DNA of 55,989 bases from Nemertoderma westbladi (Eukaryota; Xenacoelomorpha; Nemertodermatida; Nemertodermatidae), in NCBI GenBank assembly GCA_032718475.1, contig JAUCBJ010008385.1:1-55989 (forward strand). The letters run 5' to 3'. Each line of letters starts with the position of its first letter. Within the stretch, counting starts at the first letter, position 1. Made by a program: the position numbers and the translations under genes. Positions 24,401 through 32,072 of this stretch are shown here, piece by piece. The notes under the pieces were generated by a model, which worked only from the letters and a program-made list of their open reading frames with translations, ran no database searches and was not told the origin of the DNA.

Positions 24401-27043
24401 TGATGGGATAATTATTTGTAGTTTTGAAAATTGTGAATCCTGTAAGAGTAAAATCATAAAAAAATATCTAAAATTTTGATGAAATTCAAACCACTATCTC
24501 TGGACTGGACGGAGCTATTGAGATGCGGTTTCTTCCATGGTGGTTCTCCATTGTTTTATAAATACAATGATTGTTAATTTTTTGAGCACCGGTGCCGAAA
24601 GGCATTCCCACAAAATGTAATTAACAAAAAGTAAGTTGTTGACCACCGGTGCACAATCCGGAGTTGAGGAACTGCACAGCACAGGAATGTTCACCAGTGG
24701 TTTCAGAGCCGCAGCTAACGTGTTAAGAATAAAATTACGTATTTACATAAAGGTAATATATTTTCGTTATATTATTTTCTTATTTTAAGTACGGTATTTT
24801 TAATATATATAATATATATATACCGGAATCAGTATCAAATAACCACATAAACTTACAGTTACTATCCCTTCCGCCGTCGTCATGGAGGGATGTTGATGAA
24901 GGTAGTTCCGGTTGTAAATCAGCATTACATAAATTTGAGCGGCAACATTCGATACTAAGTAAACGTTCTTTATATTCTTTGCACTGGAATGGGTGGGTAC
25001 CAATGGAGGCTGCAAGGGAATTATAGAAAAATAATTAAGTCACGGTCCTGTACGACGCAATTAAGGTGTCATCATACTTAATATTGAGTTTTTGTATTAA
25101 ATAATAAATAATTAATATTATTTATTGTCCCAGAATATAGTGTCGTAATTCAGTGACACCCCCCCATGCCCCCCCCCCCCCCTAATTTTTTTACAAATTG
25201 TAATGAGATAGCATGAAATTTGAAACAGAGATAGTTTCACCTCCCGACCACTGACTGGCGACTGGGTGAGCTAGAATTTTTATTTTTGCTTTCAATCTTT
25301 AGCTACCGGTACATGCGTTTAAAATAAGTGTCTCCAGCGATATTACACCAGTTATCCTTCAACCTTATAGTGATTTGTTGGTACTGATAAAAAGCTGACC
25401 GTACAAGGATTCCAAACATGTAAGACAATTTGAATTTCGTTGAAAAATAGCGGAGTATGGGCGTTCAAATGTTGCATGGTTATACACCTGCGCAAGGCTA
25501 TTTTAATTCTATTTAATAAATGCATCATAATCTGGAATATTTTGTTTATCCAAATACGTTGCTGGGCAACAATGCATCACATCTTTAATCATACTATTAC
25601 TTAGCTATTCATACATTTAAAAAATGTTCCAGAATATGGTTTATTTATTAAATAGAATAAAATAACCTCGCGCCGGTGCAAAACCATGCAAAATTTGAAC
25701 GCCCATATCTCCGCTATTTTTCAACGAAATTCAAATTGTCTTACATATTTGGAATCCTTGTACGGTCAGCTTTTTATCAGTACAGCAGTACCAACAAATC
25801 ACTATAAGGTTGAATAATAACTGGTGTAACTGGTGTAGTATCGCTGGAGACACTTTTTTTAAACGCATGTAGCTAAAGATTGAAAGCAAAAATAAAAATT
25901 CTGGCTCACCCAGTCAGTGGTCGGGAGGTGAAACTATATATCTCTGTTTCAAATTTCATGCAATCTCATTAAGATGTGTAAAAAAATTAGGGGGGGGGGG
26001 GGGGGGGGGGGGCGTGTCACTGAATTACGACACTATATTCTGGGACATGGTATATACTTGTGTGTAAACTGTCACAGTCACACCATGATTACCGGTATAT
26101 CAATCAATAATTGATCGGTTTATCTAGGCAAGGACAAAAATATTGAATACCGGTAGGCCGGTATATAAAAAATCGAACGAAAATTTAAAAGTTTATATTT
26201 ATTGATGAACGAAAAATATAAATAAATAAACAAAATAATAAATTTGCATTAAATTCAAATAAAAGAAAGCCCAACAATCTTTAGGCCCATACATATATAT
26301 TTAATTCTGTACTTTCTACCGGTAATTGAATTTCTTTTGTCACTACCGGTCCGGTAGCATAAGGATACCGCGATACCGGTAGGCCTATATTTAGGCCCTA
26401 TTTGTTATGATAATCTGATAATTGCTTCACTACAGACTGACAGAACTACCGGTGGTGCCGAACTAAAACACATTTAAATTATATATATACCAACAAATCA
26501 AGCCTCTAGACTGCCACGAACTGACGAACACTCGGTACCGGTACCGGGTACCCGATCTGATGCATGAAAGTCTATTCATGCTATTGCTATCGCCTACACC
26601 TTACACCGTACAGCCGTACCCCACTGAAGGCTATTGCTGTACCGGTCAGCCAGTCAGCCGGTACCGCGGTACCGCCTGACCGGTCAGCCGGTTGGCGGTA
26701 CCGCAACAGCGGTAGCCTGGTAACGGTAGGCAGTACAGCAGTAGGCCTACCGGTACTGTCAGACTGTCTAACTGTAGGTTACTGCCGTTGCCGTCCCGGT
26801 GACCGGTCAGCCGGACAGCCGGACCTCACTCAGTCAGTCTGTCAGTATCAGTACCCAGTTCTGAAGACTAACCAATACATCCACGTCGAATGAAGGGTTC
26901 CACATCTGGTTCACTACCGTCTATCGTGGCATGGCATGATCCAGTTGTTGTACAAGTTAAATTGCCAGGATACGGAGTCAAAGGGCATTCGTTCTCAGTA
27001 CAAACACAAATAAATGGATTCATTGGTTTCATTGTGAAATGAA
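12252..27043 (-). CDS. BMPR1: BMP type I receptor (ALK3/6-like), partial gene of five exons
   Basis: Receptor serine/threonine kinase that binds BMP-type ligands at the cell surface with a type II receptor and, by family knowledge, phosphorylates R-Smads. Hand-built join, minus strand: 27043-26873, 25009-24857, 19013-18908, 12945-12801, 12444-12252. Splice phases agree throughout: G|CC, T|CT, AG|A, then a codon boundary at LPLL|VQRT. The product has an activin-receptor-type ectodomain with ten cysteines and a CCx4CN box, one membrane helix, a basic stop-transfer, a GS box ([13 protein letters not shown]) and a kinase N-lobe. The motifs [15 protein letters not shown] and [21 protein letters not shown] fit the BMPR1A/1B (thickveins) class better than the TGFBR1/activin class. 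Missing are the signal-peptide exon(s) to the right, not found, and the remaining kinase exons beyond the left edge. Introns are 1,863, 5,843, 5,962 and 356 bp, and the last is at least 12,251 bp. Confidence 0.93.
12801..12945 (-). CDS. BMPR1: BMPR1 exon: juxtamembrane segment and GS box
   Basis: A 145-bp exon with acceptor TATACCGATAG|ATGGAG and donor CCGTTATTG|GTTAGT. It encodes the basic segment after the membrane helix ([10 protein letters not shown]), a linker, and the GS box ending [13 protein letters not shown]. In this family the GS serines are phosphorylated by the type II receptor and the Leu-Pro is the FKBP12 contact. The first base completes an AGA codon with the AG that ends the transmembrane exon. 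The exon ends exactly at a codon boundary before VQRTIAKQ. The 356-bp intron to the kinase exon is AT-rich, with nothing else visible. Confidence 0.92.
13034..17393. repeat. 63-bp minisatellite in BMPR1 intron
   Basis: About 69 units by length, with a plus-strand core of TGTTTCCTAAAGGAATGCC then TGTTCACCACCATGGGTGAT and CTTCCACAGTAAACCC. Because 63 bp is 21 codons, the array holds long minus-strand frames (up to 329 codons) of the repeated peptide [21 protein letters not shown]. They lie inside the intron between the transmembrane and GS exons and look like by-products of unit length. A block of about 1.2 kb is duplicated with a 1,197-bp offset (19 units): 14.85-15.87 kb matches 16.06-17.07 kb. 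Confidence 0.93.
17394..17623. other. intronic sequence, no feature seen
   Basis: Unique-looking sequence between the 63-bp array and the MITE. No exon, motif or repeat is visible. Confidence 0.5.
17624..18143. mobile_element. 520-bp MITE with 28-bp terminal inverted repeats
   Basis: The left end CTGGGGCGGGCGACACGAAG and its right-end partner match at 27 of 28 positions. Flanking GTC on both sides could be a 3-bp target duplication, although the flanking C/G also pair and could instead extend the TIR to 29 bp with no duplication. The interior has many copies of TAACGGAG and its complement, forming subterminal inverted repeats, and no transposase frame. It is a non-autonomous DNA transposon. 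I cannot assign a superfamily. Confidence 0.8.
18144..18907. other. intronic sequence with a C20/A9 tract
   Basis: Unique-looking intron sequence immediately downstream (in gene sense) of the transmembrane exon. A run of 20 C followed by 9 A lies at 18769-18797. No exon or other element is visible. Confidence 0.5.
18908..19013 (-). CDS. BMPR1: BMPR1 exon: transmembrane segment
   Basis: A 106-bp exon with a strong acceptor (pyrimidine stretch, ATCATTTCAG|CTACAA) and donor CCTAAG|GTAAGAG. It encodes a short Asn/Ser-rich stalk ([11 protein letters not shown]) and a hydrophobic helix ([20 protein letters not shown]), ending VYL. Two leading bases complete a Ser codon from the previous exon, and two trailing bases start the Arg codon of the next. 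There is no motif beyond the helix, so its identity rests on position, phase and hydrophobicity between the ectodomain and GS exons. Confidence 0.9.
19266..22172. repeat. 18-bp minisatellite with 422-bp higher-order unit
   Basis: Units resemble GTGTGTAGTGTGAGTCAG, with many variants (GTGAG, CAGCTG, TTGTGAGAATCAG). From about 19.27 to 20.47 kb the variants form a higher-order block repeated about three times with a 422-bp spacing. The rest is less ordered. The frames in it (THTTHLTH peptides on the minus strand) are products of the repeat. It lies in the intron between ectodomain exon 2 and the transmembrane exon. Confidence 0.93.
22173..22773. other. AT-rich intron sequence
   Basis: AT-rich unique sequence between the 18-bp array and the TTAA-flanked element. 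No exon, repeat or regulatory motif is supported. Confidence 0.5.
22778..24722. mobile_element. TTAA-flanked (piggyBac-like) non-autonomous element with internal minisatellite
   Basis: Both sides carry TTAA (22774-22777 and 24723-24726). The ends are perfect 14-bp inverted repeats, CACGTTAGCTGCGG. TTAA target duplication is the hallmark of piggyBac transposition. Just inside the left end is a hairpin (GCGGATTGTGC, loop ATCG, then the complementary arm), and the related motif GGTGCACAATCCG recurs near the right end (about 24648-24662). No transposase is present; the interior is mostly a 35-bp minisatellite. Confidence 0.8.
23137..24363. repeat. 35-bp GC-rich minisatellite, open in all three plus frames
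   Basis: About 35 nearly identical units of GGGGAGGCTATGGGGC then TACCCCCGGACCCAAGGGA. Since 35 is not a multiple of 3, all three forward frames cycle through the same 35-residue period and stay open for over 400 codons. One starts at an ATG at 23047 in the unique sequence to the left. I do not propose a gene: the three frames are equivalent, there is no domain, and the array sits inside an intronic element on the strand opposite to the receptor. The clustered GGG/GGGG runs could form G-quadruplexes. Confidence 0.92.
24857..25009 (-). CDS. BMPR1: BMPR1 exon: second half of ligand-binding ectodomain
   Basis: A 153-bp exon with acceptor TTCCCTTGCAG|CCTCC and donor GATAGTAACT|GTAAGT. It encodes FQCKEY and then [18 protein letters not shown]. 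The CCx4CN 'cysteine box' that closes the three-finger fold of activin-type receptors is intact. The exon supplies four of the ten ectodomain cysteines, then a Ser/Asp-rich stalk. Phases match both neighbours. The only minus-strand frame with an apparent start here is a different frame and is not the real product. Confidence 0.93.
25136..26047. mobile_element. 912-bp foldback/MITE-like palindrome with homopolymer tracts
   Basis: Two arms of about 400 bp are inverted copies of each other, centred near 25590, with ends TGTCCCAGAATATAGTGTCG on the left and the complement on the right. Each arm carries one strand of a homopolymer: a C-rich run near 25155-25181 and G23 at 25990-26012. There is no coding capacity. 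I could not define a target-site duplication. It lies in the intron between the two ectodomain exons. Confidence 0.85.
26048..26872. other. intron sequence rich in ACCGGT motifs
   Basis: AT-rich, then mixed sequence with very frequent TACCGGTA/ACCGGT hexamers, continuing past the exon to about 27400. No exon or element boundary is visible. Confidence 0.5.
26873..27043 (-). CDS. BMPR1: BMPR1 exon: first half of ligand-binding ectodomain
   Basis: Ends at donor GGATGTATTG|GTTAGT. It encodes [11 protein letters not shown], an N-glycosylation site in [17 protein letters not shown] and RRGCIG. This is the first six-cysteine half of an activin-receptor ectodomain (CxC, C, TCxTxGxC, GC). The right boundary is less certain. 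I chose CCGTCCAG|TTCATT, which gives 171 bp, but CAG acceptors at about 27070-27090 are also in an open frame. No ATG-led signal peptide precedes it; the open frame continues upstream only from a TTG, so the signal peptide is probably on another exon above 27043. Confidence 0.88.
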
Positions 27044-27590
27044 CTGGACGGTACGGTACGGTAAGTGCTGAAGTGCAGAACTGCAGAAGTCTAAGCTTGT
27101 AAGCAGTTAACAACAAAAAGCCTGTCAGTATGCCTGCAATGCATGTTAATTGTTCAGTTCACTGTTCAGGGTCCAGGCCAGGGTCAGGCCAGCAGGCAGT
27201 CAAGTGTAAATAATACCGTTCACCATCACCGGTCAGCCGGTACCGGACTAGGCCTACAGCTCAGCTGCAGGACTTACAGACTTCAGGCAGTCAGGACTTA
27301 GCTGCTTGGTGGACTACCGGTATGCAGGACGCAGGTGCTATGCTGCTATGTACAGTACATGCAGTACCGGTACTGTACTACTGCAGTATGCCTGTCTGCA
27401 TGTACGCTGGTTGCTGGTGGTATCCAAGTCTGAAGTAGAGAGATATGAGGGTACAGGGTAGTGGTAGGGCAGTAGCAGTGACGTAACCAGACCATGGCGA
27501 GCCGGGGCCACCTTCCTGGGGCGGCAGCCCCTGGGGGCGGGGGGTGCCCGATCAAGGGGTGCCGAAGGCGCCCCTCATTTATAACACTGA
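27044..27590. other. repeat-rich sequence upstream of the first recognised BMPR1 exon
   Basis: ACCGGT-rich sequence, then a stretch starting near 27475 (CAGTGACGTAACCAG, then a GC-rich run) that resembles the CAGTGGCGTA-type ends of some hAT transposons. I did not find the matching right end. No coding exon is recognised. Confidence 0.4.
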
Positions 27591-27605
27591 ATTTTAAATG
27601 GTTGT

Positions 27606-27790
27606 GTACAAAACACAGACCCAAGACCCCAGACCCCCAGGTACAAAACACAGACCAAGACCCCAGACCCCCAGGTACAAAACACAGACCCAAGACCCCA
27701 GACCCCCAGGTACAAAACACAGACCCAAGACCCCAGACCCCCAGGTACAAAACACAGACCCCCCCCCCAGGTACAAAACACAGAACCCCC
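27606..27790. repeat. left-arm minisatellite (CCAGGTACAAAACACAGACC units)
   Basis: About six units of roughly 34 bp, containing GTACAAAACACAGACC and AAGACCCCAGACCC. They are the reverse complement of the units in the right arm of the same element. Confidence 0.88.
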
Positions 27791-27794
27791 AGGT

Positions 27795-28850
27795 ACCCAG
27801 CAGCGGTCCTCCCGCTGCTGGGAAAAAGGGAGGTCGACATAAGACGGCTTGGAGACCACAGTCAGTAAATGCTATTCCACCAAGTGGTAGTAGCACAGAT
27901 GATATACAGTCATTTCCAGGGCGTCCATTTACTGAAGTCTATCATAATGACTTGCCCATTACATTGTGTTTCCTAACTGATGAACCATCAGCCCTTCATT
28001 GTCAACAATGTAAACTAAACTTTCCACGGCGGCAGCTCATTCGGCCATATGATATAGTGTTCTATCACTTTGAAAGATGGATGTATCCCCATCCATCGAT
28101 TCCCTCTTCCACTTTGAAAGATGGATGTATCCCCATCCATCGATTCCCTCTTCCACTTTGAAAGATGGATGTATCCCCATCCATCGATTCCCTCTTCCAC
28201 TTTGAAAGATGGATGTATCCCCATCCATCGATTCCCTCTTCCACTTTGAAAGATGGATGTATCCCCATCCATCGATTCCCTCTTCCACTTTGAAAGATGG
28301 ATGTATCCCCATCCATCGATTCCCTCTTCCACTTTGAAAGATGGATGTATCCCCATCCATCGATTCCCTCTTCCACTTTGAAAGATGGATGTATCCCCAT
28401 CCATCGATTCCCTCTTCCACTTTGAAAGATGGATGTATCCCCATCCATCGATTCCCTCTTCCACTTTGAAAGATGGATGTATCCCCATCCATCGATTCCC
28501 TCTTCCACTTTGAAAGATGGATGTATCCCCATCCATCGATTCCCTCTTCCACTTTGAAAGATGGATGTATCCCCATCCATCGATTCCCTCTTCCACTTTG
28601 AAAGATGGATGTATCCCCATCCATCGATTCCCTCTACTAACATACCATCGAACAAACTTACTAAGAAGTTTTACTGCGTAAGGTGGGACTGCATATTTAA
28701 GCGATTTCCATACGTCAGTGATCAGTTATCACTCCCGCAGGAAGGTGAAGAACTTCATCCCCGATTGGCTGCTTCACATGTCTTTTTACTTAAGAGAACG
28801 AATTCGATATTGACATTCCAATTCCAACCTAAGGTAGGCATGACATAACG
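27795..28850 (+). pseudogene. broken coding fragment split by its own 44-bp repeat array
   Basis: I do not recognise this protein. The left part reads LPITLCFLTDEPSALHCQQC, then KLNFPRRQLIRPYDIVFYHF and ERWMYPHPSIPS. The right part (from about 28600) repeats HFERWMYPHPSIPS and continues TNIPSNKLTKKFYCVRWDCI and FKRFPYVSDQ. The two CxxC-like pairs suggest a metal-binding or transposon-associated domain. The parts are separated by copies of the DNA encoding HFERWMYPHPSIPS. Because 44 is not a multiple of 3, successive copies change frame and every third copy meets a TGA, so the frame is destroyed even though both ends are in the same phase. Confidence 0.5.
28066..28635. repeat. 44-bp minisatellite derived from coding sequence
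   Basis: About 13 almost identical units: TTCCACTTTGAAAGATGGAT then GTATCCCCATCCATCGATTC and CCTC. The array is uninterrupted and very uniform, suggesting recent growth. Its three minus-strand frames (about 195 codons each) are by-products. Confidence 0.95.
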
Positions 28851-28897
28851 AAACGAAACGAAAGACATGAAATTTTCTATGAAATTTTCGTCTGTGG

Positions 28898-29550
28898 TCT
28901 GTGTTTTGTACCTGGGGGTGTCTGTGTTTTGTACCTGGGGGGTCTGTGTTTTGTACCTGGGGGTGTCTGTGTTTTGTACCTGGGGGGTCTGTGTTTTGTA
29001 CCTGGGGGGGGGGGTCTGTGTTTTGTACCTGGGGGTCTGTGTTTTGTACCTGGGGGGGTCTGTGTTTTGTACCTGGGGGGGGGGGTCTGTGTTTTGTATC
29101 TGGGGGGGTCTGTGTTTTGTACCTGGGAGGGTCTGTGTTTTGTACCTAGGGGGGTCTGTGTTTTGTACCGGGGGGGGGTCTGTGTTTTGTACCTGGGGGG
29201 TCTGTGTTTTGTACCTGGGGGGGTCTGTGTTTTGTACCTTGGGGGGTCTGTGTTTTGTACCTGGGGGGGTCTGTGTTTTGTACCGGGGGGGTCTGTGTTT
29301 TGTACCTGGGGGGTCTGTGTTTTGTACCTGGGCGGTCTGTATTTTGTACCTGGGGGGGGGTCTGTGTTTTGTACCTGGGAGGGTCTGTGTTTTGTACCTA
29401 GGGGGGGTCTGTGTATTGTACCGGGGGGGGGGTCTGTGTTTTGTACCTGGGAGGGTCTGTGTTTTGTACCTGGGGGGGTCTGTGTTTTGTACCTGGGGGG
29501 GTCTGTGTTTTGTAACTGAGGGTATGGGGTCTTGGGTCTGTGTTTTGTAC
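28898..29550. repeat. right-arm minisatellite (GGTCTGTGTTTTGTACCTGG units)
   Basis: About 28 units of 21-29 bp. Length varies mainly in the G-run between GTACCTGG and TCTGTG. They are the reverse complement of the left-arm units. Several open frames on both strands cross it and have no coding support. Confidence 0.93.
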
Positions 29551-29574
29551 ACAACCCATTTTAAATGATACTAA

Positions 29575-30590
29575 CGGTTAGCTGTGGCCCTTCGGGCCAC
29601 AGCTTTCTAGTAATCGTGCAGAGGATATACAGTGAGTATGAATATGTGTTGAGAAATGTGTCGCAGATTGGAGAACTACAACGAAACAGACACCATCATA
29701 AAATAAAACACCGCCCCATAGGAGATAACTGTCAAGTTTCAACTTTAGCTTCAGCTTATTGTAAATAACCTAATTTCGAGAAAATGATCACTTTCGGACA
29801 TTTTACCCTCTACCTGCAGACTGCGACTGGTGAAATGCAGATGGCGCTGCAGTTATGTAAAGATGGAGTTTATGGTGAAGTGAAGTAAGATGCCTGCTTG
29901 TCAAGTTCCAGCTTAAACAGATGTAAACAAGAAAATTTCGTGAAAAAGTTCACTTTCAGACATTTCGCCCTCTAGCTGAAGACTGGGGAACTATAGACGA
30001 CTCAGCGACTCCGTAAAGATTGAGCCTATGCTGTAGTAGATACCTACCAAAGTTTCAGCTGAAAAGAATTAAAAACAACCAAATGAGATCAGGTTTTCAC
30101 TACCAGACAATTCGCCCTCTAGCGGCAGACGGGGGAACTGTATACGATTCTAAGACTCCGTAAAGGTACAGGCTATGCTGTAATATATGCATACCATGTT
30201 CCAGTCCAAACGGATTGTAAATAACAAAGTTGGAGAAGGTGGTCACTTTCAGTGATTTCGCCCTCTAGCGGCAGACTGGAGAAATGCAGATTTATCTGCG
30301 TCTCTGTAAAAATGCAGCCTTTGCTAAATTAGACACCTGCAAAGTTTTATCTTAAACGGATTGTAAGTAACAAAGTTAGAGAAGATTTTCAATTAAGACA
30401 ATTCACCCTCTAGCGGCAGATGGTGGAACTTCAGATGGCTCTGAATATTACGTAGCAACGAGTTAGGGTGAGACCTTTCTAACGAGCTATAGCAAGCGAG
30501 ATTTCATCGAGATGGGTTTGATTGTATAGCCGATGACAAACAGACACGCAGACAATGGATTTTTATATACCGGTATATTAGATTAGATAA
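29575..30590 (+). mobile_element. pearl/HINE-like element with ~146-bp tandem core
   Basis: It begins with a perfect 10-bp-stem hairpin (29581-29603, GCTGTGGCCC, loop TTC, GGGCCACAGC) followed by TTTCTAG. Then come four to five diverged core repeats, each with a motif like CGCCCTCTAGCGGCAG, at about 29803 (degenerate), 29966, 30113, 30259 and 30404. The last intervals are about 146 bp. It ends with a segment containing ACAAACAGACACGCAGACAA and an AT-rich tail near 30590. This layout (palindrome, tandem core, microsatellite-like tail) recalls the pearl/Helentron-associated elements of molluscs. The family name is inference. Confidence 0.6.
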
Positions 30591-31699
30591 AATAATAATA
30601 ATACAGTAAGTAGGCCTACAGAAATAATCACTTTACTACAGTAAAAAATAAAATATCTAAAATGTTATAAACCTCTCCTTCCATGCAGCCATTGATTGAG
30701 AAAGCAGAATTACTCTTAGACAGTTCGCAACAGACAACCCACCCCAATCAACACTCCAGCCTGGCTTGCTCCTTATCTGTGCCCAGCTAGCTGCGAGTTC
30801 AATAATTACTGTACCTAACGTTGCTATGATACAGAAAAAAATTCACTAACAATAGGCCAATTCGATCGTGCTTGGCGAATATGACATATTTGTTAAAAAA
30901 AAAATTAAAACTAAAACACTATTTGATTTTTAATCAATAAATAATCATACAAATTTATATTAAACACTCGAATAAAATAAAAACTTTGTGAGAATAGGAC
31001 ACGGCGAATCTACTCATGTTAATTTTATACCAGGTGGGATAAATGTTAGCCCTCTAAATAATTAATTACCGATAGAAGAACCGAAATAATTCGATAAATT
31101 TCGCCCGAACGAACACAAAATACGCATTCACGCAAACAAACGTGTAAAATAAAACCCGGAGACAGTGACAGCTGTCTGCATCGTGTTAATACGCATCAAA
31201 TGAGCCACAAAGCAAGTGTGAGAGTTCACCCCAGGTCCCGGGATTCAGGGTCGATATGGTTTGTCGTAAATATACAATTTCTTAAAGTTACAGACTTTAT
31301 TTTCATTTGCTAAAAGTATCAGCGACAATACATACGGAAATACTACATAAATACAAAAACAAAACCTACACCAACCCACAACCTCACACTCTACACTCTC
31401 GGTATAGTACTGCCTATATCAAACCCCGTGCACAGAGTTCCAAATAGATGTAAACCACAGCTGTTTTACCTGTTAAGTGAATACAGGCTGTTAGCGGTAA
31501 GCCTAACAATAGGCTGTTAAGTGACTACAGGCTGTTAGCGGTAAGACTAACAATAGAGTGACACATTTCCCTCTGGGTCCACAATAGAGCTCTGCACAAT
31601 ATCCCAAATCAACTCAACCAATATCCCCAGGATGAGGCAGCCTATGAGACGTACTATCACACAAGTAGTGAGAGCGAAATCTGACGACGTGTATCGATG
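30591..31699. other. no gene seen; short direct duplication at 31469-31555
   Basis: AT-rich sequence without recognisable coding content. Two adjacent copies of about 43 bp (GTTAAGTGA, TACAGGCTGTTAGCGGTAAG) occupy 31469-31555. Confidence 0.5.
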
Positions 31700-31855
31700 G
31701 ACATACATACATACATACATACATACATACATACATACATACATACATACATACATACATACATACATACATACATACATACATACATACATACATACAT
31801 ACATACATACATACATACATACATACATACATACATACATACATACATACATACA
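31700..31855. repeat. (CATA)n microsatellite
   Basis: An essentially perfect ACAT/CATA tetranucleotide run of about 39 copies. It is followed by AACTGAGCAGATTTATATAT and ATTAGAT, resembling the AT-rich tail of the element ending at 30590, so it may be the microsatellite end of another truncated copy. Confidence 0.97.
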
Positions 31856-31930
31856 AACTGAGCAGATTTATATATATTAGATAAATCTAGAAAATTATTT
31901 CTATCTTGCGAAATTTAGATATTAAATTTA

Positions 31931-32072
31931 TGTCTGAGTGTAGGTTGGTGGACTTACTGTCTGAGTGTAGGTTGGTGGACTTACTGTCTGAGTGTAGGTT
32001 GGTGGACTTACTGTCTGAGTGTAGGTTGGTGGACTTACTGTCTGAGTGTAGGTTGGTGGACTTACTGTCTGA
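31931..32072. repeat. 27-bp tandem repeat
   Basis: Five near-perfect copies of GTCTGAGTGTAGGTTGG then TGGACTTACT. The unit is nine codons, so both strands show short repeat peptides without coding support. Confidence 0.95.

Larger units (their letters stand above)
27591..29566. mobile_element. transposon-like element with inverted minisatellite arms
   Basis: The left end ATTTTAAATGGTTGTGTAC and the right end, on the other strand ATTTAAAATGGGTTGTGTAC, are inverted copies. Both continue into ACAAAACACAGACCC repeats that face each other: 27606-27790 on the left and 28898-29550 on the right. Between the arms lie a disrupted coding fragment and a 44-bp array. The structure suggests a foldback-type element whose terminal repeats have grown by tandem amplification. 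The family is unknown. Confidence 0.65.

Noticed and set aside
23047-24403. Three overlapping plus-strand frames of 402-447 codons rich in Gly/Pro
   Set aside because: They are the three equivalent frames of a stop-free 35-bp tandem repeat inside an intronic element; no domain, no splice or start context, no reason to prefer one.
24800-25015. 71-codon minus-strand frame as a gene
   Set aside because: It is a shadow of BMPR1 ectodomain exon 2, which reads in another frame and carries the CCx4CN box.
28015-28655. Three minus-strand frames of about 195 codons
   Set aside because: All lie in the uniform 44-bp array, which is non-multiple-of-three and therefore open in every frame on that strand.
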